Notes under the pieces: model-generated | Told to the model about the DNA's origin: nothing | What the model saw: the letters and a program-made list of their open reading frames with translations, nothing else | Database searches by the model: none | Assembly: GCA_005888095.1 (NCBI GenBank) | Contig: VBKF01000096.1 | Location: 1-64,000 of the forward strand | Length of the DNA: 64,000 nucleotides | Source of the DNA: Deltaproteobacteria bacterium | Lineage (GTDB): Bacteria; Desulfobacterota; Binatia; DP-6 | Direction of reading: 5' to 3' | Shown: one piece after another, positions 26,381 through 41,571 of the stretch | Position numbering within the stretch: the first letter of the stretch is position 1 | Layout of the letters: the number at the start of each line of letters is the position of its first letter | Translations under genes and position numbers: made by a program

Positions 26381-27360
26381 CCGCGCGTGCGCAGCTGGCG
26401 CGCGGCCTCCTCGGGCGACACGGGGTTCGAGAAGATGCCGGTCGCCCACTCCATGCCGAGCTCGTGGCCGAGGTGCGGCACGATCTCCCAGTGCCAGTGG
26501 AACTCCGCCTGCGCCCCGCCGTCGAGCGGGCCGGCGTGGAGCGCCACGCTGTAGGGCGGATCGGCGAGCGCGGCCCGCAGTCGCGCGAGCGTGTCGACCA
26601 GGAGCTCGGCGAGCGAGCCGAGCGCGCCGTCGGAGAGGGTCCCGAAGTCGGCGGCGTGCTCGAGAGGCACGACCCAGGTCTCGTACGGATGCTCGGACGC
26701 AAACGGAGCGAAGGTGACGAAATCGGCGTTCCGCGCCACCACCCGCCCCTCGGCGCGGAGCTCCTCGGTGATCTGGTCGCAGAACACGCACCGCTCGCGC
26801 ATCCGATGGTACTCGCGCGCGCCCGCGATCTCCTCCTCGATGCGCTTCGGCGTGAAGGGCGTCGCGACGACGTGGGAGTGCGAGTGGCCGTACCGGCTCC
26901 AGACGGCACCGTGGTTCTTCAGCACCAGCACGAAGCGGAAACGAGGGTCGCGGCGCAGGTCGCGGGTGCGGTCGCGGTAGACCCCGAGGAGGCGGACCAT
27001 CTGCGGCACGGGGAAGTCGGCCCAGGCGGGCGTGTGGGCGGGCACGTCGGTCACGAGCTCGTGGGCGCCGATGGCGTTCATGAGGTCGAACATGCCTGCC
27101 GCCCGGCGGCCGAGCTCGCCCTCGATATGCAGCAGCGGCTTCTTGTCGGGCGTCACGCGCACGGCCCAGCCCGGGCCGTCCCGCACCACCGCGATCTCCG
27201 CGGGGTTGAGCGCCTCGCTGCCCGGGCAGAACGGGCAGGGTCCCGCGATGTCGCGGCGCGGCGCCGGCGGCTCCCCCCGGCGCGGCACGAGTTCCGCCGC
27301 GCGCTCCGGGGCCATGATCACCCAGCGACGGAGGATGGGGTCGCGGCGCAACTCGGACAT
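26377..27360 (-). CDS. GalT-family nucleotidyltransferase with HxHxH motif
   Basis: The 327 residues align with galactose-1-phosphate uridylyltransferases: N-terminal RRDPILRRWVIMAPERA, a CPFC zinc pair at 42-45, a second CVFC pair, HPYETWVVPLEH and FHWHWEIVPHL. GalT normally has HPHxQ before the xxATP segment. Here the site reads His159-Ser-His161-Ser-His163 followed by VVATPF, so the Gln that supports the nucleotidylated His is replaced by His, as in hydrolytic HIT proteins. Nucleotide substrate and reaction are therefore uncertain. ATG 27360 was preferred to an upstream ATG for homology. Confidence 0.82.
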   Translation of the reverse strand: MSELRRDPILRRWVIMAPERAAELVPRRGEPPAPRRDIAGPCPFCPGSEALNPAEIAVVRDGPGWAVRVTPDKKPLLHIEGELGRRAAGMFDLMNAIGAHELVTDVPAHTPAWADFPVPQMVRLLGVYRDRTRDLRRDPRFRFVLVLKNHGAVWSRYGHSHSHVVATPFTPKRIEEEIAGAREYHRMRERCVFCDQITEELRAEGRVVARNADFVTFAPFASEHPYETWVVPLEHAADFGTLSDGALGSLAELLVDTLARLRAALADPPYSVALHAGPLDGGAQAEFHWHWEIVPHLGHELGMEWATGIFSNPVSPEEAARQLRTRG

Positions 27361-27396
27361 GGGGGCGGGCGGCCGAGCACCGGTGGCGCGACGCTC

Positions 27397-27424
27397 TTGA
27401 GCCGCCGAATTCACCTATTATACG
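27397..27424 (+). promoter_or_regulatory. Candidate promoter for the acyl-CoA synthetase
   Basis: TTGAGC (27397-27402) and TATACG (27419-27424) are 16 bp apart, each with four of six consensus matches, inside a locally AT-rich stretch (ACCTATTATACGG). It lies 22 bp before the synthetase ATG in a divergent gap with the GalT-like gene. Confidence 0.35.
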
Positions 27425-27446
27425 GTACCTGCCCGGAACGCCACGC

Positions 27447-29249
<1,803 letters not shown>

Positions 29250-29268
29250 CCTGAGCGGGATTTGACCG

Positions 29269-29297
29269 TTGCGGGCCGCTGGGCCAAGTGGTATAAA
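29269..29297 (+). promoter_or_regulatory. Sigma-70-like promoter of the rimP-nusA-infB operon
   Basis: TTGCGG (29269-29274) and TATAAA (29292-29297) have a 17-bp spacer; an overlapping TTGACC at 29262 would be too far away (24 bp). The -10 matches five of six. Transcription would begin near 29304, some 27 bases before the leader hairpin. Confidence 0.55.
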
Positions 29298-29330
29298 ATG
29301 CGCGCTTTCCGGCCTTCACTGACCAGCCTG

Positions 29331-29354
29331 AGTGGGCCCCTTGCCCACTTTTTT
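29331..29354 (+). terminator. Intrinsic terminator-like hairpin in the rimP-nusA leader
   Basis: AGTGGGC (29331-29337) pairs perfectly with GCCCACT (29343-29349) around a 5-base loop. It is followed at once by a T-run (TTTTTT, then ATTTT). Its position between the promoter and the rimP ribosome site (GGAGG at 29360) makes it either the terminator of the upstream synthetase gene or an attenuator controlling the operon that encodes NusA. Confidence 0.7.
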
Positions 29355-29374
29355 ATTTTGGAGGAACGCATCAC

Positions 29375-29869
29375 ATGGACCCGTCCGCGGTGACGCGCCG
29401 CGTCTGGGAGCTGACGGAGCCCCTCGTCCTGGGAGCGGGGCTCGAGCTCATCGACGTGCAGTACCGCCCCGAAGGCGGACGGTTGGTCTTGCGGCTGCTG
29501 ATCGACCGCCCGGAGGGCGGCGTCACGATCGACGAGCTGGCTCGCGTGTCCCGTGAGCTCGGCGACGTGCTCGACGCGCACGACACGGTCCCGGGTCGCT
29601 ACCAGCTCGAGTGTTCGTCGCCGGGCATCAACCGGCCCTTGCTGCGCGAGCCGCACTTCCGTCGCGCGCTCGGGCAGCGGGTACGGGTTCGCACCCATGA
29701 TCCGGTCCGTGACCGCCGGGTGTTCCACGGGACGCTCGAGGCGGTGGATGCCGAGGGCGTGACGGTCCATGATCCGGACGTCGGCAGCGTCGTGCTTCCG
29801 TTCGTGGCCATCGAGAAGGCCAACGTCGAGTACGATTTCGGAGGCGCCGCCCGGCGGGCGCACGCCTGA
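29375..29869 (+). CDS. rimP: Ribosome maturation factor RimP
   Basis: RimP assists 30S maturation. The 164 residues show the family pattern AGLELIDVQYRPEGGRLVLRLLIDRPEGGVTIDE, the DTVPGRYQLECSSPGINRPL motif and a C-terminal SH3-like domain (about 92-157). An RBS (GGAGG) precedes the ATG by about ten bases. First gene of the nusA operon. Confidence 0.95.
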   Translation: MDPSAVTRRVWELTEPLVLGAGLELIDVQYRPEGGRLVLRLLIDRPEGGVTIDELARVSRELGDVLDAHDTVPGRYQLECSSPGINRPLLREPHFRRALGQRVRVRTHDPVRDRRVFHGTLEAVDAEGVTVHDPDVGSVVLPFVAIEKANVEYDFGGAARRAHA

Positions 29870-29888
29870 GGAGGGGACAGGAGGCCTG

Positions 29889-31234
<1,346 letters not shown>

Positions 31235-31238
<4 letters not shown>

Positions 31239-31510
31239 GCCGTCCCGTCGCGATGCGCACCTGTGTCGGATGCGGCGAGCGGGCGCCGCAGGCGGACCTG
31301 CTGCGCTTCACGGCCGGGCCGGCGGGCCTGCGGCCGGACGCCGTCCGCCGCGCGCCGGGGCGCGGCGCGTACCTTCACCGTGCACCGGCCTGCTGGGCTG
31401 CATTTGCGCGCCGCCGCGGTCCTGTCCGTTCCCTCCGCCTGACGCCCGGTCATCCCGAGCGGGAACGCCTGCTCGCGCAGCTGGGCGCGGCTCCGGAGAT
31501 CTCGAGGTAA
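31235..31510 (+). CDS. ylxR: YlxR / DUF448 (RnpM-type) RNA-binding protein
   Basis: The 91-residue protein has the DUF448 signature [19 protein letters not shown] and [13 protein letters not shown]. Members bind RNA; the Bacillus homologue (RnpM) modulates RNase P. It overlaps nusA as ATGA and precedes infB by 5 bp, its conserved position. Confidence 0.92.
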
Positions 31511-31515
31511 CGAGG

Positions 31516-34227
<2,712 letters not shown>

Positions 34228-34252
34228 CCCCGAGGCTCCCGGGGGCCCGGCC

Positions 34253-34540
34253 ATGGTGGTGGGCGTGCTCCGGCTGGAGCTCTGGCTGCCGGAGAACCAT
34301 TCGCTCAAGGGGAAGCGCAGCGTGCTCCGCACGATCAAGGCGCGGGTGCAGAACAAGTTCAACGTGTCGATCGCCGAGTGCGAGGACCACGACCTCTGGC
34401 AGCGCGCCACGCTCGGCGTGGCGCAGGTCGGGGCCGAGCAGCCGCACGTCGAGCGGTGTCTGCAGGAAGTCGTGCGTTTCATCGACGGGCTCGAGCTCGC
34501 CGAGCTCGGGGCCGAGCGCGTCGAGTTCCTCCACTACTGA
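34253..34540 (+). CDS. DUF503 (YlxP-like) protein
   Basis: A 95-residue DUF503 protein with the typical VVGVLRLELWLPENHSLKGKRSVLRTIKARVQNKFNVSIAE start and a compact ferredoxin-like fold. It regularly lies between infB and rbfA, as here, suggesting a ribosome-assembly role, but its biochemical function is unknown. Confidence 0.92.
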   Translation: MVVGVLRLELWLPENHSLKGKRSVLRTIKARVQNKFNVSIAECEDHDLWQRATLGVAQVGAEQPHVERCLQEVVRFIDGLELAELGAERVEFLHY

Positions 34541-34558
34541 CCGCCAGGGAAGGGCGCC

Positions 34559-34921
34559 ATGGCAGGCCGGCGACCGGAGCGCGTCGCGCACCTCGTGCAG
34601 GCCGAGCTCGCGCGCCTGCTGCTCGAAGAGGCGAAGAACCCGCTCCTGCGCGAGGTGATCGTGACCCTGGTCCGCATGACGCCGGACCTGCGGATCGCGC
34701 GGGTCTACTTCCGCACGCTCGGCGGCGGCGCAACGCAGGCCGAGGTGGGCCGCGCCCTCGAGCGGGCGGCGCCGTTCCTGCGCGCCGAGATCGGCCATGC
34801 TCTCGGCATGCGGGTCACGCCCGAGCTGCGCTTCGCCTACGACGAGGTCCCGGACACCGCCGACCGGGTCGACGCCCTCTTGCGCGGACCGGCGCGACCG
34901 CGGGAGGACGAGGAGGTGTGA
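34559..34921 (+). CDS. rbfA: Ribosome-binding factor A
   Basis: RbfA is a KH-fold 30S assembly factor. The 120 residues show RVAHLVQAELARLLLEEAKNP, VTLVRMTPDLRIARVYF and the C-terminal HALGMRVTPELRFAYDE. Its stop overlaps the truB GTG as GTGA. Confidence 0.95.
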   Translation: MAGRRPERVAHLVQAELARLLLEEAKNPLLREVIVTLVRMTPDLRIARVYFRTLGGGATQAEVGRALERAAPFLRAEIGHALGMRVTPELRFAYDEVPDTADRVDALLRGPARPREDEEV

Positions 34922-35811
34922 CCGGCATCCTTCTGGTCGACAAGCCCGAAGCGATGACGTCGGCGGGGGTGATTCGTGTCCTGCGCCCGGTGCTCGGCCG
35001 CGCCAAGGTGGGGCACCTCGGCACGCTCGACCCGTTCGCGAGCGGCCTCCTGCCGCTCTGCCTCGGTGAGGCGACGAAGGTGGCGCGCTACCTGCTGCTC
35101 GAACGCAAGGAGTACACGGGCACGATTCGCCTCGGCGTGGCGACCGACACCCTCGATCACACCGGCGCGGCCGTCGAGACGAGCGCCGTTCCGCCGCTCG
35201 AGCAGGCGACGGTTGATGCGGTGGCCGCGCGCTTCACGGGACGGCAGCGGCAGGTGCCGCCGATGTACTCGGCGCTCAAGCAGGGCGGGGTGCCGCTCTA
35301 CAAGCTGGCGCGCCGCGGCATCGAGGTGGCCCGCGCGCCGCGCGACATCGACGTCGCAGGTCTGGAGCTGCGGCTCCGTCCACCGGACCGCATCGAGTTC
35401 GCGCTGGCGTGCTCCAAGGGCACCTACGTGCGCGTGCTGGCCGCGGACATCGGGCGAGCGCTCGGCACGGTCGCGCACCTCGAGCGCCTGCGGCGCATCG
35501 CCGTGGGGCTCTTCCGCGTGGCCGATGCCCAGACGCCGGACGCGCTCGCGGCGCTCCCTCCCGGTCACCTCCCGCTCGTGCCGGTGCGCGCGGCACTCGT
35601 GGGCTACCGGGCTTTCGTGCTCCCCGCGACCGAGCTCGTGCGTCTGCGCCGCGGCCAACAGGAGCCGCTCGCGGCGCTGCCGGCTCCGGAGCAGGCCGGT
35701 GAGACGGCGCTGCTGCTGGATGCGGCCGGGGACGTGGCGGGCGTCATCGAGTCGGAGGCGATGCGCCCGGGCTGGCACCTCGTCCGCGTGCTCGCCGCGG
35801 GGCTCGGGTGA
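34918..35811 (+). CDS. truB: tRNA pseudouridine-55 synthase
   Basis: TruB makes pseudouridine 55 in the T-loop of tRNAs. The 297 residues start GILLVDKPEAMTSAGVIRVLR, carry the catalytic Asp38 in GHLGTLDPFASGLLPL, RQRQVPPMYSALKQGGVPLYKLAR and SKGTYVRVLAADIG, and end in a PUA-like domain. GTG 34918 overlaps the rbfA stop; AGGAGG lies directly upstream. Confidence 0.96.
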   Translation: MTGILLVDKPEAMTSAGVIRVLRPVLGRAKVGHLGTLDPFASGLLPLCLGEATKVARYLLLERKEYTGTIRLGVATDTLDHTGAAVETSAVPPLEQATVDAVAARFTGRQRQVPPMYSALKQGGVPLYKLARRGIEVARAPRDIDVAGLELRLRPPDRIEFALACSKGTYVRVLAADIGRALGTVAHLERLRRIAVGLFRVADAQTPDALAALPPGHLPLVPVRAALVGYRAFVLPATELVRLRRGQQEPLAALPAPEQAGETALLLDAAGDVAGVIESEAMRPGWHLVRVLAAGLG

Positions 35812-35907
35812 GGCGCGATGCGCGCTTCATTTGGTGCGGCTTTGCAATGCGTCAAACCGCATGTTAGACACGGGGCTCAAAGCGAGAGAACAACGGAGAG
35901 GGCCGGG

Positions 35908-36177
35908 ATGGCAGTGGTGCGTGAGCGCACGCAAGAGGCCGTGCAGACGTATCGTCGGCACGGCACGGACACCGGGTCACCGGAGGTCCAGGTCGCGCTC
36001 CTCACAGGCCGCATCGGGTACTTGACGGAACACTTCAAGGTGCACCGCAAGGACCACCATTCCCGCCGCGGGTTGCTCAAGCTGGTGGGGCAGCGTCGGC
36101 GCTTGCTCGATTACCTCAAGCGACGCGACTTCCAGCGTTACAAGAGCGTGATCGAACGCCTCGGCATCCGGAAGTAG
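35908..36177 (+). CDS. rpsO: Ribosomal protein S15
   Basis: S15 binds the central domain of 16S rRNA. The 89 residues contain the family core [52 protein letters not shown]. The ATG at 35908 is chosen over an earlier in-frame ATG (35818) because S15 begins close to this point. A short AT-richer gap upstream (35812-35907) may hold an extra promoter. pnp follows, the conserved pair. Confidence 0.96.
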   Translation: MAVVRERTQEAVQTYRRHGTDTGSPEVQVALLTGRIGYLTEHFKVHRKDHHSRRGLLKLVGQRRRLLDYLKRRDFQRYKSVIERLGIRK

Positions 36178-36236
36178 CTTCCGGGCTTCTCGTTCAACCC
36201 TCCTTCTCCCTGTCCTCCTCGCCAGATCACAAGAGG

Positions 36237-36254
36237 CTGCGGCCGGCGCCGCAG
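36237..36254 (+). promoter_or_regulatory. Leader hairpin before pnp
   Basis: CTGCGGC (36237-36243) pairs with GCCGCAG (36248-36254) around CGGC, just before the pnp ribosome site (GGGAG). In enterobacteria an RNase III-cleaved hairpin at the same rpsO-pnp position mediates pnp autoregulation. Position and pairing are seen; the regulatory role is by analogy. Confidence 0.45.
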
Positions 36255-36266
36255 GGAGAAAACAGC

Positions 36267-38387
36267 ATGTCGGGAACGGGCTACCAGAGAGTGCAGATCG
36301 AGTTTCACGGCCGCCCCCTGTCGATCGAGACGGGGCGGATGGCGAAGCAGGCGGGCGGAGCGGCGCTCGTCCAGTTCGGCGAGACGGTCGTGCTGGTCAC
36401 GGCCACGGCGAGTGCGGCCGCGCGCGAAGGCATCGATTTCTTCCCGCTCACCTGTGACTACCAGGAGAAGACGTTCGCGGCGGGCAAGATCCCGGGCGGC
36501 TTCTTCAAGCGGGAGGGGCGGCCCGCGGAGAAGGAGATCCTCACGTCTCGCCTGATCGATCGCCCGGTCCGCCCGCTCTTCCCGAAGGGCTTCAACTGCG
36601 AGACGCAGGTCATCGCGACGGTGCTCTCGCACGACAGGGAGAACGACCCCGACGTGCTGTCGATGGTCGGCGCGTCAACGGCCCTCGTCCTCTCCGACGT
36701 GCCGTGGAACGGGCCGATCGCGGCCGTCCGCGTCGGCCGGCACGCCGGGCGCTTCGTCATCAATCCCACCACGAGCCAGCTCGCCGAGAGCGACCTCAAC
36801 CTGATCGTCGCCGGCAGCCGCGACGCGATCGTCATGGTCGAGGGGGGCGCCAGCATGCTGCCCGAGCAGGTCGTGCTGGAAGCGCTCTTTGCCGCTCACG
36901 AGGGACTCCAGCCGCTGATCGCGCTCCAGGAGGAGCTGCAGCGTCTGGTCGGGAGGCCGAAGCGTGCGGTCGCGGCGCCGAAGGTCGATGCCGGCCTGGA
37001 ACAGCAGGTGCGCGAGATCGGGCTTCCAAAGCTCCGGGCCGGCCTCGCGAACCCGGTCAAGCAGGAGCGCTACGCGGCGCTCGACGCCGCTCGCGAGGAG
37101 GTCGTGAACACCCTCGCCAACGGCTCGCCCGAGCGGGCCAAGGAGGTCGGGGAGGTCTTCGACCGCGTGAAGAAGCACGTCGTGCGCGAGACGATCGTGC
37201 GCGAGCGGCGCCGGATCGACGGCCGCGGCCCGGCCGACGTCCGGCCGATCACGTGCGAGGTGGAGGTTCTGCCACGCACGCACGGCTCGGCGCTCTTCAC
37301 GCGCGGCGAGACGCAGGCGCTGGTCGTGACCACCCTCGGCACGTCGTCCGACGAGCAGAAGATCGATGCGCTCATCGGCGAGACGTACAAGAAGTTCATG
37401 CTGCACTACAACTTCCCGCCGTTCAGCACGGGCGAGGTGAAATTCCTGCGCAGCCCGGGGCGCCGCGAGATCGGCCATGGCGCCCTGGCCGAGCGGGCGC
37501 TCGCGCCGGTGCTGCCGACCGAGGAGGAGTTCCCGTACACGATCCGGATCGTGTCGGAGGTCCTCGAGTCGAACGGCTCGTCGTCGATGGCGACCGTGTG
37601 CGGCGGCTCGCTCTCGTTGATGGCGGCCGGCGTGCCGGTCAAGGCGGCGGTGGCGGGCGTGGCGATGGGCCTCATCAAGGAGGGCGACGAGGTCCGCGTG
37701 CTCTCCGACATCCTCGGTGACGAGGACCACCTCGGCGACATGGACTTCAAGGTGGCCGGCACGGAGCAGGGCGTGGTCGCGGTCCAGATGGACATCAAGA
37801 TCGCGGGGGTGACGCGGGCGATCATGGAGGAGGCTCTCGAGCAGGCGCGCGCGGCTCGGCTGCACATCCTCGGCGTCATGAACCGGACGCTGGCCCGGCC
37901 GCACAGCGAGCTGTCGATGCACGCGCCGCGCATCATCACCCTCCACATCAAGCCGGACCGTATCCGCGACCTGATCGGCCCCGGCGGCAAGGTGATCCGC
38001 GGCATCACCGAGGAGACCGGCGCCAAGATCGACGTCGAGGACGACGGGACGGTCTACGTCGCCTCCGCCGACGGCGAGTCCATGCAGCGCGCCATCGACA
38101 AGATCCGCGCCGTCACGGCCGAGGCGGAGGTCGGCAAGGTCTACCGCGGCACGGTCCGCAAGATCGTCGACTTCGGCGCCTTCGTGGAGATCTTTCCCGG
38201 TACGGATGGCCTGGTGCACATCTCGCAGCTCGCCCACGAGCGCGTCCGCAAGGTCTCCGACGTGCTCAAGGAGGGCGACGTCATCGACGTGAAGGTGCTG
38301 GAGGTCGATCGGTCGGGAAAGATCCGACTGTCGCGCAAGGAGACGCTCAAGAAGCCGAGCCCCGGCGACCAGGAAGCCCGGCCGTAG
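36267..38387 (+). CDS. pnp: Polyribonucleotide nucleotidyltransferase
   Basis: PNPase is the phosphorolytic 3'-5' exoribonuclease of the degradosome. The 706 residues contain two RNase PH folds: the first with the [12 protein letters not shown] loop, the second (about 315-550) with [30 protein letters not shown] and the catalytic [22 protein letters not shown] domain ([23 protein letters not shown]) and an S1 domain ([21 protein letters not shown]) complete it. Order and length are standard. Confidence 0.97.
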   Translation: MSGTGYQRVQIEFHGRPLSIETGRMAKQAGGAALVQFGETVVLVTATASAAAREGIDFFPLTCDYQEKTFAAGKIPGGFFKREGRPAEKEILTSRLIDRPVRPLFPKGFNCETQVIATVLSHDRENDPDVLSMVGASTALVLSDVPWNGPIAAVRVGRHAGRFVINPTTSQLAESDLNLIVAGSRDAIVMVEGGASMLPEQVVLEALFAAHEGLQPLIALQEELQRLVGRPKRAVAAPKVDAGLEQQVREIGLPKLRAGLANPVKQERYAALDAAREEVVNTLANGSPERAKEVGEVFDRVKKHVVRETIVRERRRIDGRGPADVRPITCEVEVLPRTHGSALFTRGETQALVVTTLGTSSDEQKIDALIGETYKKFMLHYNFPPFSTGEVKFLRSPGRREIGHGALAERALAPVLPTEEEFPYTIRIVSEVLESNGSSSMATVCGGSLSLMAAGVPVKAAVAGVAMGLIKEGDEVRVLSDILGDEDHLGDMDFKVAGTEQGVVAVQMDIKIAGVTRAIMEEALEQARAARLHILGVMNRTLARPHSELSMHAPRIITLHIKPDRIRDLIGPGGKVIRGITEETGAKIDVEDDGTVYVASADGESMQRAIDKIRAVTAEAEVGKVYRGTVRKIVDFGAFVEIFPGTDGLVHISQLAHERVRKVSDVLKEGDVIDVKVLEVDRSGKIRLSRKETLKKPSPGDQEARP

Positions 38388-38392
38388 ACCGC

Positions 38393-39646
38393 ATGCAGGC
38401 CACGCGGCTACCGAACGGCGTCCGGGTCCTGTCGGAGGAGCTCGCCGAGCTCCCGTCGGTGACCGTCGGCATCTGGGTCGAGAACGGCTCGCGCTACGAG
38501 CGGCCGGACCAGGCAGGGATCTCGCACTTCCTCGAGCACCTGTTCTTCAAGGGCACGGAGCGCCGGACGGCGGCGGACATCGCGGAGGAGATCGACGCCG
38601 TGGGCGGCGTCCTGAACGCCTTCACCGGCAAGGAGTACACCTGCTACTACGGCAAGGTCCTCCCCGACCACCTGCCGCTCGCCCTCGACCTGCTCGCCGA
38701 CATCTTCACGCACTCGCGCTTCGCCGCCGAGGAGATCGAGCGCGAGCGCTCGGTGATCGTGCAGGAGATCTCGCAGGTCGAGGACACGCCCGACGACTAC
38801 GTCCACGAGCTCTTCAACCTCGCCTTCTGGCCGGGTCATCCGCTGTCACGGCCCATCGCCGGCACGGCGGAGTCGGTCGGCCGCTTCAGCCGCGACGACT
38901 TCCTCTCCTTTCTCGACGTGCGCTACCGGCCCGACCGCATCCTGATCACGGGGGCGGGAAACCTGCGTCACGACGAGCTGGTCAGCGTCGCGGCGCGCAG
39001 CTTCGGCGAGCTCGGCGGGAGGGCATCGCTCGTCGACGGGGGGCCGCCCCAACCGCAGGCCGGCGTCTGGGTGCACGAGAAGGGCCTCGAGCAGGTGCAT
39101 CTCTGCCTCGGCGCGCCGGGGATCGCGCAGGGCGACGCCGACCGCTACGCGGCGCACCTGCTGAATCTGGCGATCGGCGGCGGCATGAGCTCGCGGCTCT
39201 TCCAGGAGATCCGCGAGCGACGCGGCAAGGCCTACACCGTCTACTCGTTCCTCGCTTCGTACCTCGACGTCGGCTACGTCGGTGTCTACGTGGGCACGAG
39301 TGCCGAGTGGGTACGCGAGGTGGTGGAGGTGATCCGCGGCGAGCTCGGGCGGGTGGTGCGCGAGGGGCTGGCGGAGGCGGAGCTGGCGCGCGTGAAGAAC
39401 CAGATGAAGGGCAACATGCTGCTCGGCCTGGAGACGAGCGACAGCCGCATGAGCCGGATCGCGAAGAACGAGATCTACTTCGGCCGCGACGTCTCCATCG
39501 AGGAGGTGGCGCGCGGCATCGACGGCGTCCGCAACGAGGACATCGTCCACGTGGCGAAGCGCCTCTTCCGCCCCGGCACCCTGGCCCTCACCGTTCTCGG
39601 CGACCTGCGCGGCGAGAAGCTGAACGACCAGGTCCTGCACGAGTGA
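38393..39646 (+). CDS. M16 family zinc metallopeptidase (processing-protease-like)
   Basis: The 417 residues form a pitrilysin-family peptidase with the inverted zinc motif HFLEH (His45, Glu48, His49). The third ligand is probably within [20 protein letters not shown]. The C-terminal domain carries [24 protein letters not shown], as in PqqL/YmxG and mitochondrial processing peptidases. No signal peptide is visible. The pnp-M16-dut arrangement is widely conserved. Substrate is unknown. Confidence 0.93.
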   Translation: MQATRLPNGVRVLSEELAELPSVTVGIWVENGSRYERPDQAGISHFLEHLFFKGTERRTAADIAEEIDAVGGVLNAFTGKEYTCYYGKVLPDHLPLALDLLADIFTHSRFAAEEIERERSVIVQEISQVEDTPDDYVHELFNLAFWPGHPLSRPIAGTAESVGRFSRDDFLSFLDVRYRPDRILITGAGNLRHDELVSVAARSFGELGGRASLVDGGPPQPQAGVWVHEKGLEQVHLCLGAPGIAQGDADRYAAHLLNLAIGGGMSSRLFQEIRERRGKAYTVYSFLASYLDVGYVGVYVGTSAEWVREVVEVIRGELGRVVREGLAEAELARVKNQMKGNMLLGLETSDSRMSRIAKNEIYFGRDVSIEEVARGIDGVRNEDIVHVAKRLFRPGTLALTVLGDLRGEKLNDQVLHE

Positions 39647-39657
39647 GGACGGGCGCC

Positions 39658-40272
39658 GTGCGGGTCCGTGTGCGCCGCATGAGGCGGACTGCGCACCCTC
39701 TTGCGCTGCCTCGCTACATGACGCCCGGAGCGGCCGGCATGGACCTCGCGGCCGACGTCTCCGCCGACGTCGTGCTGCGCCCCGGCGAGCGGCGCCTCGT
39801 GCCGACGGGGCTCGCGGTGGCCATCCCGGCCGGGTACGAGGGGCAGGTCCGGCCGCGCAGCGGTCTCGCGCACCGCGACGGCCTGACGCTCCTCAACGCG
39901 CCCGGGACGATCGACGCCGACTACCGGGGCGAGGTCCAGGTGCTGCTCATCAACCTCGGCCGCGCCCCCGTCCGCATCCGTCGCGGCGACCGCATCGCGC
40001 AGCTCGTGGTCTCCCCCGTCGTCACCATCGCCTGGCAAGAAGTCGAGAACCTCCCCGCGACCGCACGCGGCAACGGCGGCTTCGGCAGTACCGGCAGCGA
40101 GAACGGCGCGCGGGCGCGCGCGCCGGGCGCGACGCCGGGGCGTGGCCGAAGCGGCGCGAGGCTTCGCCGAGCGCCGCGCGGGGGGTTCGGGGGGCCATCG
40201 GAGGAGCGCAGCGCGCGCGGCGCGCGAGCACCGCACGGGGCCCCCCGAGGTATAGCCCCCCCCGAGGTCTAA
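39658..40272 (+). CDS. dut: dUTP diphosphatase with extended C-terminal tail
   Basis: Dut hydrolyses dUTP to dUMP. The trimeric dUTPase core shows [51 protein letters not shown] and the mobile C-terminal arm [10 protein letters not shown], which normally ends the protein. Here about 55 residues of Arg/Gly/Pro/Ala-rich sequence follow, encoded by a GC-rich palindromic stretch. The tail is probably not functional. Start is taken as GTG 39658 (VRVRRM...); ATG 39679 is an alternative. Its TAA abuts the purB ATG. Confidence 0.9.
   Translation: MRVRVRRMRRTAHPLALPRYMTPGAAGMDLAADVSADVVLRPGERRLVPTGLAVAIPAGYEGQVRPRSGLAHRDGLTLLNAPGTIDADYRGEVQVLLINLGRAPVRIRRGDRIAQLVVSPVVTIAWQEVENLPATARGNGGFGSTGSENGARARAPGATPGRGRSGARLRRAPRGGFGGPSEERSARGARAPHGAPRGIAPPEV
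40188..40247. repeat. GC-rich palindromic element in the 3' end of dut
   Basis: CGGGGGGCC (40188-40196) and GGCCCCCCG (40239-40247) form a perfect inverted repeat around a loop rich in GCGC steps (GCGCAGCGCGCGCGG). It falls entirely within the dut tail. It could be a REP-like intergenic element absorbed into the coding frame, or a transcription-slowing hairpin before purB. Confidence 0.55.
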
Positions 40273-41571
40273 ATGCTCCAGCGCTACACCCGCGCCGAGA
40301 TGGGTCGCATCTGGTCGGAGGAGGCCCGCCTCGCCCGCTGGCTCGAGATCGAGCTCGCCCTGACCGACGTGCTCGCCGAGCGGGGGGAGATACCGGCCGC
40401 GGCTGCCCGCAAGCTCCGCACGGGGGCGCGGGTGGACCCCGCCCGCATGCGGGCGATCGAGGACGAGGTCAAGCACGACGTGGTCGCGTTCGTGTCGGCG
40501 GTGGCGGAGACGGTCGGCGACGAGGGCCGCTTCCTGCACCTCGGGCTCACCTCGAGCGACGTGGTCGACACGGCCTTCGCACTCCAGCTGCGCGATGCCG
40601 CCGACCTCCTGCTCGCCGGGATCGATCGCCTCCGGCAGGCCATCCGCGTGCAGGCCGAGCGCCACCGCCACACGCTCATGATCGGGCGGACGCACGGCAT
40701 CCACGCCGAGCCGATCACCTTCGGCCTCAAGTGCGCGAGCTGGTGGGCCGAGCTCGGGCGCGACCGGCGCCGGCTCGCGGCGGCGCGCGAGGGTATCGCG
40801 TACGGCAAGCTCTCGGGCGCGGTCGGCACCTTCGCCAACCACGACCCGGCGGTCGAGCGGGCAGTGTGCATGCGGCTCGGCCTCAAGGCCGAGCCGATCG
40901 CGACCCAGGTGGTCCCCCGCGACCGCCACGCCGAGCTCTTCACCTGCCTCGCGGTGCTGGCGGGCACGTGCGAGCGCGTCGCGGTCGAGATCCGGCATCT
41001 CCAGCGGACCGAGGTCGGCGAGGTCGCGGAGCCGTTCGCGCCGGGCCAGAAGGGCTCCTCGGCGATGCCCCACAAGCGCAACCCCGTGCTCGCCGAGAAC
41101 GTCTGTGGCCTCGCCCGGCTGGTGCGCGCACACGCGCTGGCGGCGCTGGAGGACATGGCGCTCTGGCACGAGCGCGACATCAGCCACTCGGCGGTGGAGC
41201 GCGTCATCGGTCCCGACGCGACCATCGTGGTGGACTTCATGCTGGCGCGCCTCGCCGAGGTGATCGAGGGGCTCGAGGTGCGGCCGGAGGTCATGCGGGC
41301 CAACCTGGAGCGGCTTGGCGCCGCGATCTTCTCGGAGCAGATCCTGCTGGCACTGGTGCGGCGCGGCGTGGCGCGCGACCAGGCCTACCGCTGGGTCCAG
41401 CGGCACGCGCTTGCGGGCGGCGACCTCCAGGCGCGGCTCGCCGCCGACGTCGACGTCGCCAGCCATCTGCCGCCCGCCGAGCTCGCTGTCCTCTTTGACA
41501 TGCGCCACCACCTGCGGCATATCGATGCTCTCTTCGCGCGCGCCCTGGAGGACGACGATGGAGCAGCGTGA
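40273..41571 (+). CDS. purB: Adenylosuccinate lyase
   Basis: PurB cleaves SAICAR and adenylosuccinate, two steps of purine synthesis. The 432-residue fumarase-superfamily enzyme shows TSSDVVDTA, the catalytic-His region GRTHGIHAEPITFG, and the signature GSSAMPHKRNP with the flexible catalytic-Ser loop. It starts directly after the dut stop, with GAGG as ribosome site, and overlaps purC by 14 bp. First gene of the purBCSQLF run. Confidence 0.96.
   Translation: MLQRYTRAEMGRIWSEEARLARWLEIELALTDVLAERGEIPAAAARKLRTGARVDPARMRAIEDEVKHDVVAFVSAVAETVGDEGRFLHLGLTSSDVVDTAFALQLRDAADLLLAGIDRLRQAIRVQAERHRHTLMIGRTHGIHAEPITFGLKCASWWAELGRDRRRLAAAREGIAYGKLSGAVGTFANHDPAVERAVCMRLGLKAEPIATQVVPRDRHAELFTCLAVLAGTCERVAVEIRHLQRTEVGEVAEPFAPGQKGSSAMPHKRNPVLAENVCGLARLVRAHALAALEDMALWHERDISHSAVERVIGPDATIVVDFMLARLAEVIEGLEVRPEVMRANLERLGAAIFSEQILLALVRRGVARDQAYRWVQRHALAGGDLQARLAADVDVASHLPPAELAVLFDMRHHLRHIDALFARALEDDDGAA

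Noticed and set aside
29262-29297. TTGACC (29262) as the -35 box for TATAAA (29292)
   Set aside because: The spacer would be 24 bp; the overlapping TTGCGG at 29269 gives a normal 17 bp.
35818-35907. N-terminal extension of S15
   Set aside because: S15 homologues start near 35908 and the extra 30 residues ([10 protein letters not shown]...) look like leader DNA with a possible promoter.
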